Source of the DNA: Mytilus trossulus | Taxonomy: Eukaryota; Mollusca; Bivalvia; Mytilida; Mytilidae | Assembly (NCBI RefSeq): GCF_036588685.1 | Contig: NC_086386.1 | Coordinates: forward strand, 484,710-548,709 | Reading direction: 5' to 3' | Length of the DNA: 64,000 nt | Part shown: positions 1 to 11,700 of the stretch, piece by piece | Layout: each line of letters starts with the position of its first letter | Position numbering within the stretch: position 1 is the first letter of the stretch | The notes under the pieces: generated by a model | Databases searched by the model: none | What the model was told of the DNA's origin: nothing | The model's input: the letters and a program-made list of their open reading frames with translations, nothing else | Position numbers and translations under genes: made by a program

Positions 1-740
1 TTTTCCATGTTTATTTTGTTGTTATAATATCCAAAAATTCTACTGAATCAGTTAGTTGATATTTTAAACAAATTTTCTTTGCATCTATGAACAAACTGTT
101 GCTTTTGCACGATTTAACTTTCAATTGACGATTTGCTATTTTCCATTCAACAGTTGATTTGTCAGAACATAGAATATTTCCAAGTAATTCAAACACATCA
201 ACAAAAGTTATTGTTTGGAAACTAAAAAAATGCTTTTTTTTGGCCCTTTTTGGTCCGAAATTCCTGCATGAATGGGGCAACAACCGCCAAACATAGTCCC
301 AGCCTGCCTTTGGTGATTTGGTACTTTGTGGTTCAATGTAAGAGAAATCCATACACTAACACAGAAGTTATTGTACGGAACTACAAAAATCCTCTTTTTT
401 ATCGGCCCCTTTTTGGTCCCTAATTCTAAAACTGTTTGCATCATAACCCCCTAAAAAATTCATTCAAACCTTCTTATTGTGGTATTAAACATTCTGGTAC
501 AATAACAGAGTAATTGAAATACTCATACACAACTGATAATCCTTGAAGTAGAAAATGCTTGTTTTGGGCCCCTTTACGGCCTCAAATTCCTAAACGGTTG
601 AGACCATCATCAGCAAAATTAATCAAAACCTTCCTTTTGGGGTATTGAACATTCGTATTAAATTTCAAAGAGATCTATTCTCGTAAACTAAAGTTATTGT
701 CCGAACACGTGACAAAGACGCAGACGATGACATCATACCA
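1..740. repeat. Degenerate copies of a dispersed bivalve repeat
   Basis: Three or four imperfect units follow one another. Each has a GTTATTGT(T/A/C)(C/G)GGA-like start, a poly-A/T stretch, GGCCCCTTTTTGGTCC or a variant (about 240, 405 and 566), then AATTCCTAAACGGTTG-like text. The last unit runs into GTCCGAACACGTGACAAAGACG near 690-720. I associate this wording with a common bivalve dispersed repeat. The short minus-strand reading frames here are by-products of the repeat. Confidence 0.6.
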
Positions 741-1244
741 TTATCACGATTATACGGTCCCAAAAAAATGTATTTCGGTCTTAAAAAAATACAGAAACTA
801 TGTCAGCAACAAGTCTGCTACAAATAGGTATGCAAGAAAATAAGTTAGTTTATAGAAATATAATCTAAATGTAAACACCGGGTAGCATATTCTATTCTAG
901 TAACATATTGGATCAGAACAAGTTTCTCTTATAAATTTTTAAAAATTAATAAAACCAGATGTTTTTGGTATTAGTGCCAATCAAACGTTTAAATTATAAC
1001 TTTAGTAACTTTTTCCAAACCAGAAGTAACATATTAGCTTCCTTATTTAAAACGATTGAATAGAAATCATATATTTTTGGAATCAGCGTTCTATAAGCTG
1101 TCATTTTAAGCTGTTAATAACATTTTAAACCAAGTTTTAACTATTTTCATATCAAAATACTTGGGGTTTTGTTTTCGTGAAAAGACCTTCAATTGTTCCG
1201 ACAAATTCGACCACCATACCAGAGCTACGATTTTTTTTAAAGTT
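741..1244. other. AT-rich stretch, nothing recognised
   Basis: AT-rich sequence with no reading frame, RNA or repeat structure that I can support. Confidence 0.5.
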
Positions 1245-1915
1245 TAAAAAAGATGTGGTATGATTTGCAATGGGACAACTATTCATAAAGAATCAAAATG
1301 ACACAGAAATTAACAACTATAGGTCACCGTACGGCCTTCAATAATGAGCAAAGCCCATACCACATAGTCAGCTATAAAAGGCCCCGATAAGACCATGTAA
1401 AGCATTAAAATTAACGGCCTTATTAATGTAAATAAATGAACGAAAAACAAATATGTAACACATAAACAAACAACAGCCACTGAATTTACAAGCTCCTGAC
1501 TTTCGACAGACACATACATAAATAATGTGGTGGGTTTAAACATTTTAGCGGAATCCCGACCCTCCCTCTAACCTGGGACAGTGTTATAACAGTTCAACGT
1601 AAGATCGAACTACAAAAACCAGTTGAAAAAGGCTTAACTCATCAGATTGACAAAAACACAAGTGGACGTGGCCGGGTACTTATACATTCCGACACAAAAA
1701 GACAATGAACAGATCTGAGAGTACTCGCAGTTATCTGACAGCTAGTTCAAAGCCACTAACAACTAATAAAAATATCATGAATCTAAGACTAGACTATCAA
1801 TCCGTTCACATCCAACATCCAATGGATTTAGGGTAAAGACGTCATAAACAGCCAGAGAAAAACATGACCAACAAGTTACAGGTATCGACAGATTGTAGAT
1901 CCATGAATATGTAAG
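1245..1915 (+). mobile_element. Dispersed mussel repeat (GTACGGCCTTCAA family)
   Basis: Contains TAGGTCACCGTACGGCCTTC near 1320, then AGCAAAGCCCATACCACATAG, CAGCTATAAAAGGCCCC, ACAGCCACTGAATTTACAAG and CTCCTGACTTTCGACAG. Shorter copies occur in the window near 10045-10200 (inverted) and 25690-25870, and related copies near 23945-24215 and 52500-52670. No coding potential is visible. It is probably a non-autonomous DNA element. The outer limits are approximate. Confidence 0.6.
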
Positions 1916-2969
1916 TCACTTATGATTCCGGAATTTATTCATGTGTTACCGTTAGTTTTCTATTTTTATTGTAACTGGAACCACCGTTTTGATGACGTAT
2001 TAATATGCACTTATGATAACGCTGGAATGAATGAAAGAAACATCGTAAAATAAGCCTTTTTATACCATCTGCAGGTAAATTATTATTGTATTAATTATTC
2101 CCTGGCCTTTATATTATTATACATTACTTTAAATTTATTGTTTGTGTAAAGTCTTCAACACATATATAAACATGATAAACACATCAAACAAACAATATTC
2201 ATACGGCAAACCATTGCCGACGTATTTTCATATTTGTGTATCATTATCTGTGTATACAGCAGCACTATGAATTTCCAACACTGACAAACATATCGTATTA
2301 TATCTTCTGTAATTATGTGACACATAATTTATGTCACGTAGAATACTATAATTTAGGTTAGTTGTTTTTGTTGCATAAACATTGTATTTTTCATTGTTAA
2401 ATAATTGTTTTGGTATATTAATCACATGCATCTATAATGATGGAACAATAACCATCCGTGTTCACTTCTGCAAAGTTTAATTAACATTTATTTTGTACAC
2501 CAAACGAGAGCTATTTGCTATAAAAACTATGGAAATCCTGTTTAACATTAATGTGTCATGTTAATATGGAACATAGGTTTAACAATATTTTGTAATTCTA
2601 TTTAAATGAGTGTTTTGATTAAGTAAACTTCATTTTGAATATGAAAGAGAGTTAATGAAATGATTTAAGTAATGTTTACTGCATATAAACCATACTTTGT
2701 CATATTAAATGTATACAAGAGTTATTGGTATTAATACTGAGTAATTATTGGCTAAGGCAAGCAAATTATTGTAACTATGTATTTTGCTGATATCATTTAC
2801 ATTATAGTGTACATTATAACTGAAGTTGTGTTCTACATGTAGACAATTGTATTATAAAAACCTTCTTTTTGTGTATTTGCAGGACTACCTGCCACCTTTG
2901 TTAACTAGTAAAACAATAAAGATCTTATCATCAAATATGTCACTTTCTATCAGTCTCACTATACACCTG
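1916..2969. other. AT-rich stretch, nothing recognised
   Basis: About 1 kb of AT-rich sequence. The short minus-strand frame around 2228-2431 is not supported by composition or by any motif. I see no gene or repeat. Confidence 0.5.
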
Positions 2970-3549
2970 GCTACATACTGATAACAAAATCAATATTTAT
3001 ACCAATAAAAACAATATTCAATGATCTTATTACAGTGTTGAATAGGTAACCTTTTAGAATAAGTTTATTCAAAGGAGCGACAAGTTTACATGGATCATTT
3101 CTAAATTGCCGGGCACGGTTAACAACATTTCCGTAAACATTAATATGTGCTATCCCGTTTGAAATAAGTTTTCTACAGGTACAACCAAACAAAAACGTCA
3201 CAACAGCCACGGCATAGCGAACAAGTTGTGAAATATAAACACCGTAAGATGGTGCAAAAGGAACAGCACCATCTAAAAATGGAAAATTAACCATAGGCAA
3301 GGAAAACTCGTCTCTGTTGTCGTAAATTTTAGTGTGGAGTTTCCCCTTTAAAACCGAAATATCAAAATCCAGGAAAGGACAGTTATTACCGAATAAAATT
3401 TGATTTATTTAAAGTAAGTTCCTTGGGGAAAATTTCAGCAGTATATTGAGAAAATTCTTGATTATTTAACGAAAAAATATCATCAAGATAACGGTAAGTG
3501 TTGTGAAATTTATCAATTAAATGCAATTTCGACGGGTCTTTACTGAATT
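2970..3549 (-). pseudogene. Penelope-like element reverse transcriptase fragment
   Basis: The minus strand encodes the C-terminal part of a reverse transcriptase. The catalytic motif YRYLDDIF lies near 3475-3500. It is followed by IFPKELTLNK, CPFLDFDI with KGKLHTKIYD, and then NFPFLDGAVPFAPSYGVYIS (about 3230-3300) leading into QLVRYA. The PxLD-type block, the IYPKELTL-like block and SYGVYISQLVR are features I associate with the palm/thumb region of Penelope-like retroelements. A stop and frameshift near 3400 separate the YLDD part from the rest. Fingers, N-terminal and GIY-YIG parts are missing, so this is a truncated dead copy. Its 5' side stops where an inverted satellite-like stretch begins (3555). 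Confidence 0.75.
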
Positions 3550-3554
3550 TAGTC

Positions 3555-3960
3555 ATAAACTGTCACAAAACTGACTATATTTGCACTTTGTTTTGTAAAT
3601 ACATATATCCGAAAAGTAAATCAGCAATATTTTTATGTCAGGATTTAATGTACGATACACATGACAGCAATATTTGAATACAATTACTAGCACTACAAAA
3701 TTCATCCTTCTTAATTTAGAGTGCAAGCAAGTCCTCCTTTTGTTCAATATATTGATAAGTAATAATATGTCAGTAGTTATAATATCTCAGGCTTACTGGT
3801 ATAACAACATTTGTTACCATATCAACCAAAACTGACGATATTTGCATTTTAGTATGAAATCTATGTGGCTGCATTATAAATCAAAAGTTGTTTGGTCTTT
3901 TTTTTTTTTTATGTCAGAATGGATTGTATTTTACAAATGAAAGTAGTATGGGGAAAAAAT
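3555..3960 (-). repeat. Two diverged inverted monomers of the 267-bp satellite
   Basis: Read on the minus strand this stretch follows the satellite monomer found at 33.7-61.2 kb in the same order. On the plus strand it reads TTATGTCAGGATTTAATGTA, GACAGCAATATTTGAATACA, CAAGTCCTCCTTTTGTTCAA, TATTGATAAGTAATAATATG, CAGTAGTTATAATATC, ACCAAAACTGACGATATTTG and then a second TTATGTCAG. Divergence is clearly higher than inside the main array. About one and a half monomers are visible. Confidence 0.7.
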
Positions 3961-4890
3961 GCATAATCTATTTTCATAATATTGAACTGTTACTAAAGTT
4001 AGTAGTTCATGACGTTGTGTATAACAAAAGACAAATCTGACGAAATTGACGAGATTGTTCATAATTATACAACTCCTTACGTATCCGTACAATGTATTAT
4101 TTTCGTTAGAATATTTTGTCGAAAACAGAATCGTAAGTCCAAGGCGAACAAGACGAATTCCGAGGAAATATCCATGTAATGCATACAGTAAAATTTAGGA
4201 AGATACTGTAAAGAATGGGTAACAAAGCAACGTCGACAATGATGTTGATAAACCATAATATAAGAATGTTGTTCCGACGCGCTGGGTTACTTTCTATCCG
4301 CCTTCTAATAAAAAAACAAAATCTTTCCTTTCTTTCATGGTACCTGCTTCTGATCACAAGTGTGTAATAATTTGTCAGATTTGTCAAAATTTCCCGAGAT
4401 GTATAGTTTCAAACGCAATAACGGAGATATTTGTTTGTTGTTTCACTTTTCCAATGTGTAAATGTTTACTATGTACATGACCCTGACTAAATATTTTGTT
4501 TTAACGTTACGTGACGTATGTTGGAAAAAAAACCAATGTCACCGTCAATTTGTGTAGGGGATCAGAAGGGGTTCTAGTTACTTTAAAATACAAGTGTCGT
4601 ATGGAATTGTGAAAAAAACACAAATTTAATCAAAACTTCATTCATATCTTTAATAAAATCAGTTTTTAGAGTACGTTTGAAACAGGTACAATGAAAAGAA
4701 GCTAAACTTCACTGTTTTGAAGTAGAAACGCAGCTAAAACCAGATACAAATTGACATGGCTGGTGGTCACTACAATTGATGTATTATAGTAAAAAATTAA
4801 ATGATGGCTTCAGAATTGTGTAGAAATTTGAAATAGGTTTCCCGGTTTCATTTACAATTATAACCGTTGTTTTCTGTATTTGTATACGCA
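3961..4890. other. AT-rich stretch, nothing recognised
   Basis: No convincing coding, repeat or RNA feature. The 93-codon minus-strand frame at 4106-4387 has no recognisable motif and I do not call it. Confidence 0.5.
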
Positions 4891-5024
4891 TGTGGCGAAA
4901 TCAGACTAACACGGAATCCTTTTATATCTTTAATCAAATAACTAAAAATTATTTACAGTACTTTCAGTATCAATCTAGAATATTCTAGTATGATTCTAGT
5001 ATGATTCATTTACTCTAATTAAAA
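4891..5024 (-). repeat. Truncated 3' LTR of the BEL/Pao element
   Basis: Begins TGTGGCGAAATCAGACTAAC, as the other LTR does. It jumps from TTTACAGTA directly to CTTTCAGTATCAATCTAGAA, leaving out about 265 bp that are present at 7985-8250 in the 5' LTR. The junction falls on a shared AGTA, as expected for a microhomology-mediated deletion. Confidence 0.75.
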
Positions 5025-5110
5025 TAACAATGTAATTTTATATACACAATGTCAAAATAAAAGTCCAATGTCTTTATAATTGCGTACTTTCGCACCACGC
5101 CAGAGGCCAA

Positions 5111-5265
5111 ATAGTTATCAAAAGTACCAGGATTATAATTTCATACGCCAGACGCGCGTTTCGTCTACATAAGACTCATCAGTGACGTTCAGAACAAAAT
5201 AGTGAAAAAGCCAAAACATATACAAAGTTGAAGAGCATTGAGGACCAAAAATCCCCAAAGAAAGT
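5111..5265 (+). mobile_element. Short mussel MITE (GACGCGCGTTTCGTC family)
   Basis: Contains ACCAGGATTATAATTTCATA, CGCCAGACGCGCGTTTCGTC, TACATAAGACTCATCAGTGA and ACAAAGTTGAAGAGCATTGA. A second copy lies at 21786-21935 in the same orientation. It is a short non-coding dispersed repeat that I associate with mussel genomes. Here it is inserted at the downstream end of the BEL/Pao coding region. Confidence 0.7.
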
Positions 5266-5324
5266 CTATCATGATTCCAACTGTTCTTGTATCTTCTTCA
5301 TTGCTGTCGGGCTGCTTTTTATAG

Positions 5325-6273
5325 TGTTCTCTCTCGTGTAGAACTAGTATTGTCATTTATCAACTCAGTATCCTTTTCCGTATCTGCGTCTTTTAAGCCC
5401 TTATCTAACTCTTCACATTCTGTAGGATAAAGCATATTCAGAGCTCTGTTTAAATTCTTCTTATTAGGAAGCATAACTTTACCAGATCTTATTTGACCAT
5501 CTCGGCTGACTATTAATTGACATTTACGGCCAATTTTTCAACTTATGTGCAAGGTTGTCCTTTATTATCACTACACCAATCTTTGCTGGAGGGTTGCACA
5601 AAATTTTTCCATTTTCCATTTTGAGTGAGATGACAAAGTTACTAAAAGTGTTTTCATCGTCTGATGGATATTGAAATTCTTTTGATCCAATATTTTCCAA
5701 GTTCATGGAATCTTCTATTAAAGGCTCGATTTGCAGGCATGTGTCAATTGTAGAGTGGAGACAGCATTCTCTTATAGATAATACACTATTTACAGTCATC
5801 GTCAGTTTGTTTTCTCTTTCTTCGTCACTTAATTGTGACCTTCCTGTAAGGATCCATCCTAGCTTAGAGCCAAGTAGATACAGCCCTTGTTGAATTTCTA
5901 TTTTCTGTGACGATATGATATCCAAATAATACTCATTTCCGATAAGAATCTCTATTGTTGAACTTTCTAAGCAAGTGGGCAGTGTGTCAGCAAGTTGCAG
6001 ATTGTTACATAAATATTTCACATTTTCACATACATCCAATTGTAAAGGTCTTCTTGGTATTGATCCTGTTATCTTAGGAACAACATTAGCATCAATAAGC
6101 ATACAAACTCCATCTTTTAGTCTGATCTTTAATGACACCTTTTGTGTTCTTAATGTTTTTGGCTTATCTGCACCAAATGTTACAAGAGTTATCTCCTCTG
6201 TAGTCTTCTTCTTCAAGTATAGTCTCTTGGCCAAATTTTCTGTTATATATGTTCGCTGAGATCCGGAGTCCAT
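5325..6273 (-). pseudogene. BEL/Pao protease fused to DUF5641 C-terminus
   Basis: The frame opens with MDSGSQRTYI, the DSGS/T active-site block of the BEL/Pao aspartic protease. It continues with KRLYLKKKTTEEITLVTFGA and, further on, IEILIGNEYYLDII and LGSKLGWILTGR, all typical of the A17-like region. After FVISLKMENGKI, where RT would normally start, the frame passes directly into AKIGVVIIKD and KLKNWP. That is the start of the DUF5641-like domain normally found after the integrase. The frame stops at 5524. One base shift later the domain goes on with DGQIRSGKVMLP and LNMLYPTE, ending near 5325. About 1,000 codons appear to be deleted between the two parts. Confidence 0.75.
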
Positions 6274-6305
6274 TAATAGTCTTACTACTTCTGTTTCATT
6301 AACTT

Positions 6306-6665
6306 CTATTTTGACACAGTTGTTTGAGCTGTCTGCATCAAAACTATATCTCCGGAGGACAACAAGCTATTCTCTGGTACATTCTCTTCACTTGAAGCTA
6401 TCTCACAAATTTCATCAGCTAGATGTGAAACTTCTTTCTGTTGAGAGGGAATTTTCTTTGGGCATAAACTTCTATGGTATCCCTTTTTCTCTTTGCAATG
6501 ATAGCATGTTTTTTCAAATTTACAGTCTCTACTAACATGTCCTGGTTTCAAGCATGTATAACAACTACCTTTGATTTTCTGCTTTCTGTCTTATATAGTA
6601 CTGAACTCTCTGCACTCATCACTCCAATGGTGTCCATCCCAATATCGGCAAACCATTGAATTTCC
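6306..6665 (-). pseudogene. BEL/Pao zinc-knuckle region
   Basis: Three cysteine/histidine blocks stand in the order usual for BEL/Pao gag-pol: a first block with CRYWDGHHWSDEC near 6610-6655, then CYTCLKPGHVSRDC and CYHCKEKKGYHRSLC in the frame ending at 6306. They bind nucleic acid in intact elements. A stop codon separates the first block from the other two, and the frame does not connect cleanly to gag or protease, so this is a broken reading frame. Confidence 0.7.
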
Positions 6666-6849
6666 ACTGACTGAGTTTTTTCCAAATGCATTTATTGTCA
6701 TCAGAGCTTCTGCAGATAAGTGTTTACTTGGTTGAAAATAATTGTTGTTTGACTGGATTTTCGACTGCTGGTTTTCCTCAGAACTGGGACCAGTATGTGT
6801 TTCCTTAGACTGACTTTCTGCAGCTTCCCTAGCAGTTAAGTAAGTGTTG

Positions 6850-7830
6850 AAAAAAATGTCTTAACTTCCCTACTGTCCATCTTTCATTGTTACCTTTCTG
6901 TATTTCAAGTTGAATAAGGACTTCCTTTGGTAGCTAAGATGTTATCATCGAGATAAATACATCTTGGGTTACATCTTGATGCATTGCGTCCAAACTACGT
7001 AAGTGTCGTTCCAAGTCATTATCAAGTCTACGTAGATGTGTAGTTTGATTTGAAGCTGACTGAAGGTTTATTAAATCTGAATAGTGCTTGTTGACAACAG
7101 ATTGAACATTTCCAAATCTTTCCTTTAGTATTGAAATTGTTACATCGTAATTTTCATGGGAGAGCGTTAAGCCAGATATAGCAGAATTAGCTGTTCCAAA
7201 CAGTTTGCTTTTCAAGTAATTCAATTTCTCTATTTTTGTCAAGATTTGATTTGTGTGCACTGTTGCTTCAAATGAATCCCAAAATTCTGTCCATTTTAAC
7301 TTATCTTCATTGTACGAAACTAGGTCTAATTTAGGAAGTTTAACTGCACTTACTGTTGAAGGTTGACTTTTCCTCTGTAATTCTTGGAGTTGTAACTGTT
7401 GAAACTGTAATATATGTTCTTGCATTTGTGTCTGTAATTGTAATAAATGCTTGTGGTCCGTGGCCGATTCTGTTTTCTTAATATGTGTAATTTTATCCTG
7501 AATTTCTTCCTCGAATATTTTTAATTCGTCTAAGCGCTGTGTTACACCGTCAAGCAATTTAAAATATATTTCACTTGCCTTTTTAAATTTTAGAATTTCA
7601 CCTTCGTTATCTTCTTTCTCCTCTAATAAAAGTGAAATTTCTTTCATACTATCTTCAAGTTTTGCTGCAAAATCCTTTAATCGTCTCTCTGCTGATAAAA
7701 CTTGCCTTAATTGTGTTGTCACACTTTCATCTTGAATCCCTTGTGCTATTACATCTCCACTTTTATCTAATTCTTTAGCTAACAAATTATTGTACCTTGT
7801 ACAGAGTCCTTTCAAATATGAGACTGCCAT
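6850..7830 (-). pseudogene. BEL/Pao gag-like protein (DUF1759)
   Basis: A 298-codon frame (7830 to 6934) starts with MAVSYLKGLC. Its N-terminal half is rich in Lys and Glu and probably a coiled coil (about residues 40-120). The C-terminal half (about 165-298) is DUF1759-like: VKLPKLDLVSYNEDKLKWTE, then FWDSFEATVH, KLNYLKSKLFGTA and ILKERFGN. The stop at 6934 replaces one codon inside the domain, because the same frame continues with LPKEVLIQLEIQKG before a further shift. The protein would form the particle of the retroelement. It lies directly after the primer-binding site. Confidence 0.8.
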
Positions 7831-7884
7831 CTTTTCTATGGTTACTTCTTTTCCTTGTCCTTTATAAATTTCTTTTACTGTTAT

Positions 7885-7902
7885 TGCCGGGTTCCAGCAC
7901 CA
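7885..7902 (-). other. Primer-binding site of the BEL/Pao element
   Basis: The minus strand reads TGGTGCTGGAACCCGGCA, starting 5 bases after the LTR end (7908). The leading TGG pairs with a tRNA 3' CCA end and the rest with an acceptor/T-stem strand. I did not identify which tRNA it is. Confidence 0.55.
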
Positions 7903-7907
7903 TAAAA

Positions 7908-8308
7908 TGTGGCGAAATCAGACTAACACTGAATCCTTTTATATCTTTAATCAAATAACTAACAATTATTTACAGTATGTACAGTTTGTAAAAGTTAATA
8001 AATACCACATTGGAATAATCCGTCTTTTTTCTTTCTAGTTCAACTGATAAAACTTCTATTCTTCTGTTACTACTATTTTTACAATGATAATTATCCATAA
8101 AAACCCTTAGCTTATATATTAAAATCATAAGAACATTCTAAATCTAGAACAAACTATAATAAACTAGAGAAATGGGAAATAATCTATTTTTAGTAACAGG
8201 GTAAATTCCTGAAATTGCCAAAGCTTTCTTGAACATAAATATATACAAGTACTTTCACTATCAATCTAGAATATTCTAGTATGATTCTAGTATGATTCAT
8301 TTACCATA
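7908..8308 (-). repeat. 5' LTR of the BEL/Pao element
   Basis: About 400 bp. It begins on the plus strand with TGTGGCGAAATCAGACTAAC and ends near GATTCTAGTATGATTCATTT. Both ends match the shortened LTR at 4891-5024, while the middle (about 7985-8250) is present only here. The outer end is ambiguous by several bases. Confidence 0.7.
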
Positions 8309-8319
8309 ATTAATAGATA

Positions 8320-9535
8320 ATAAGTGCTTCAAATACTGAATTAGCTTAAGATATTGTACAGAGACGGCATATATTATAGGCATTTGAAAGATAATTTAAA
8401 AAAAGTGGTTTCATACAACGAAAAATGACTATGCATTCGAGGGATACCCTTTTTGTTGCTATGAAAATATACAGGAGCTATATCAAACCAGCGACAGTTA
8501 CTATGCGTGGGTAGGGGTGGGGTTGTTGCTCCAGTCCAGGTCAATCGTCTACGTCCACTTGAGAAAAAAAAATATTCCCTTACTGCAGAAGATTTATTGG
8601 CTATATGTCTGATTTGTACTTCTAGTCCAGTCTCTAAGTCCAGTCACGTCTGGGTGACTCCCTTTATATACCACCAAATTTTCCCCACTTACGGGGGGCA
8701 ATCCACCCTGCTCTCCCAACCCCTAAATCAGTGTTTTAGAGACACAGATACACTTGTATCTTTGTCTCAGAACAAACTAATCTAAAACTACACCTTAGCC
8801 TAACTCAGTAACTGATTAGACCAATAATTATGATGTCTAGAAAGTTTTTTTTGTCATAATTATGTAGACTACTGCTACTTATGATCCCATCATAAACATA
8901 TGGCCAAAGGGGATTGGGGCTAGGGTGATTGTTTCATCTTGTGCACAGTTGCATGCTTGGTATGTATACAGACATCTGGCTGGTGTAAACCAGACAGTCT
9001 GACACCCATTCATATACATTAATTGTACATTTATTTTTATATGTAAGAATCCATTTTATATTTAGCTGCCTACTCAAATTCTTTTATTGTTTGTTCTGAT
9101 GTTTTTCTTTTTCTTTTAATCTGATAAAACACAAAGACTGAAAAACACCTGACACTTGTGAAGAAAGAAATAATCTTTATTAATAATTTAAATATATTTA
9201 TTTACATGCTCTTAAAAGGTAAATTGACAAATGATATATTTTGTTCAAAGTAAGCTGATCACTTTTTGTTTAATTTCAAGTAAAAACTATGAGTAAGAAA
9301 ATTCAGACAATTTAAAAAAAAAATCAATCAAATGTCAAATATATATATTAATTTCACTAGTCCACTTAACCATGTTAATACAAAAAGGTAAAGTGCAATG
9401 AGTACATGTATTTATTTTTCTGCATTTCTTGTTTCAGCAACTGCTGTACTTTTCCAGTTATTTCTTATGTGTTGTGTAGTTATTTACAATGGACTATAAC
9501 AATTTTGATTGACTTCACAGGTTGATAATAGTCAT
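8320..9535 (+). repeat. Left inverted arm of the foldback element
   Basis: It pairs with 12070-13210 reversed. Examples are GGTCAATCGTCTACGTCCAC (about 8540) against the complement of GTGGACGTAGACGTTTGACC (about 12870), and TTGTTTCAGCAACTGCTGTA near 9430 against its complement near 12165. The left arm holds about 150 bp (about 8752-8905) that the right arm lacks. The frame at 8507-8785 is not a gene: it is repeat sequence also found, diverged, in the other arm. Confidence 0.75.
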
Positions 9536-9604
9536 CTATAGTAAAAGAAACAGGAGAGATCAGTAATGGTTTTAGACAGCTGCAGTTGTAGGTAAACAAA
9601 TTCA

Positions 9605-11700
9605 GGTGGTCAAATAAGCCTTAAAAGCCATATCAATAGCCCAGGCTATAGGTCAATAAGAATGAGTCATCGGTCATCAGTCATATCGATAGCCTAGGTA
9701 AGTGGTCAATTATCAGAAATCACCAGTTAACAAAGTCATATCACTAGCCTAGGGTAGTGGACAATTATCAGGAATCACCAGTTAACAAAGTCATGTCAAT
9801 AGCCATGGGTAGTGATCAATTATCAGGACACACCAGTTAGCAAAACAATGTCGCTAGCCTAAGGAAGTGCCAAATTATCAGGGATCACCAGTTAACAAAG
9901 CCATGTCACTAGCCTAGGGTAGTGATCAATTATCTGGAATCACCAGTGAACAAAGTCGAGTCACTAGCCAAAAGGAAGTGGTCAATTATCAGTAATCACT
10001 AGTAAACAAAGCCATGTCACTAGCCAAGGGTAGTGTCAAATTATAAGATTTCGGGCCTTTTATTGCTGACTACATGGGGTATGGGCTTTGCTCATTGTTA
10101 AAGGCCGTACGGTGACCTATAATTATTAATGTTTATGTCATTTGGGTCTTTTGTGGATAGTTGTCTCATTGGCAATCATACCACATATTTTTTATAGGGA
10201 AGTGCCCAATTATCAGGAATCATCAGTGAACAAAGTAATGTCACTAGCCGAGGGTACTGGACAATTTGCAGGAATCACCAGTTAAAGTCATATCACTAGC
10301 CTAGGATAGTGGTCAATTATAAAGGATCACCAGTTAACAAAGTCATGTCACTAGCCTAGGGTGGTGGACAATTATCAGGAATCACCAGTTAACAAAGTCA
10401 TGTCACAAGCCATGGGTAGTTGTCAATAGCCAAGGGTAGTGCCCAATTATCAAGAATCATCAGTTAACAAAGTCATGTCACTAGCCTAGGGTAGTGGACA
10501 ATCACCAGGAATCACCAGTTGAGAAAGTATTATCACAAGCCAAGAGAAGCAGGGATCAACAGTTAACAAAGTCATGTCACTAGCCTAGGGAAGTGGTCAA
10601 TTATCAGGAATCACCAGTTAAAGTAATATCACTAGCCTAGAGTAGCAGGAATCACCAGTTAACAAAGTCCTGTCACTAGCCTAGGGTAGTGGTCAATTAT
10701 ATGGAATGACCAGTTAACAAAGCCATGTCACTAGCTTAGGGTAGTGGTCCATTATTAGGAATCACCAATTAACAAAGTCATATCACTAGCCTAGGGTAGT
10801 GCCCAATTACCAGGAATCACCAGCTGAGAAAGTAATATCACTAGCCTAGAGTAGCAGGGATCACCAGTTAACAAAGTCATGTCACTAGCCTAGGGTAGTG
10901 GTCAATTATATGGAATGACCAGTTAACAAAGCCATGTCACTAGCTTAGGGTAGTGGTCCATTATTAATCATCACCATTTAACAAAGTCATATCACTAGCC
11001 TAGGGTAGTGGTTAATTTTGAGGATTCACCAGTAAACAAAGCCATGTCACAAGCCTGGGGTAGTGCACAATTATCTGGAATGACTTGTTAACAGAGCCAT
11101 ATCACTAGCCTAGGATAGTGGTTCATTATAAAGGATCACCAGTTAACAAAGTCATGTCACTAGCCTAGGGTAGTGGACAATTATCAGGAATCACCAGTTA
11201 AGTAAGTCATATCACTAGCCATGGGTAGTAATCGATAGCCAAGGGTAGTGCCCAATTATCAGGAATCATCAGTTAACAAAGTCATGTCACTAGCCTAGGG
11301 TAGTGGGCAATTATCAGGAATCACCAGTTAACAAAGTCATGTCACAAGTCTAGAGTTGTGGACAATTATCAGGAATCACCAGTTAACTAAGTCATATCAC
11401 TAGCCATGGGTAGTTGTCAATAGCCAAGGGTAGTGCCCAATTATCAGGAATCATCAGTTAACAAAGTCATGTCACTAGCCTAGGGTAGTGGACAATTATC
11501 TGGAATCACCAGTTAACAAAGGCATGTCACTAGCCTAGGGTAGTGGACAATTATCTGGAATCACCAGTTAACAAAGTCATGTCACTAGTCTAGAGTTTTG
11601 GACAATTATCAGGAATCACCAGTTAACTAAGTCATATCACTAGCCATGGGTAGTTGTCAATTATCAGGGATCACCAGAAAACGAAGTCTTGTCAATAGCC
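9605..11700 (+). repeat. 55-bp minisatellite, forward block
   Basis: Roughly 35 imperfect copies of a unit containing GTCATGTCACTAGCCTAGGG, TAGTGGTCAATTATCAGGAA and TCACCAGTTAACAAA. Units are sometimes shortened or skipped, for example the 'AGTAGCAGGAATCACCAG' variants. A dispersed repeat has inserted at about 10045-10200. Confidence 0.85.
10045..10200 (-). mobile_element. GTACGGCC-family repeat inserted in the minisatellite
   Basis: Contains GGGTATGGGCTTTGCTCATT, GGCCGTACGGTGACCTATAA and GTCTCATTGGCAATCATACC. It is the reverse orientation of the element at 1245-1915 and 25690-25870. The minisatellite resumes on both sides. Confidence 0.7.

Larger units (their letters stand above)
4891..8310 (-). 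mobile_element. Defective BEL/Pao LTR retrotransposon
   Basis: On the minus strand the order is 5' LTR (7908-8308), primer-binding site, gag with a DUF1759-type domain, three zinc-knuckle blocks, a retropepsin-like domain, then the DUF5641-type C-terminus that normally ends the integrase, and a shortened 3' LTR (4891-5024). The two LTR ends share TGTGGCGAAATCAGACTAAC and CAATCTAGAATATTCTAGTA. Reverse transcriptase, RNase H and integrase core are absent, so it cannot move by itself. A GACGCGCGTTTCGTC-type MITE sits between the coding region and the 3' LTR. The outer limits are approximate because no clear target duplication is seen. Confidence 0.85.

Noticed and set aside
11..444. Two minus-strand frames at the window start
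   Set aside because: They fall within a diverged dispersed repeat and show no protein motif.
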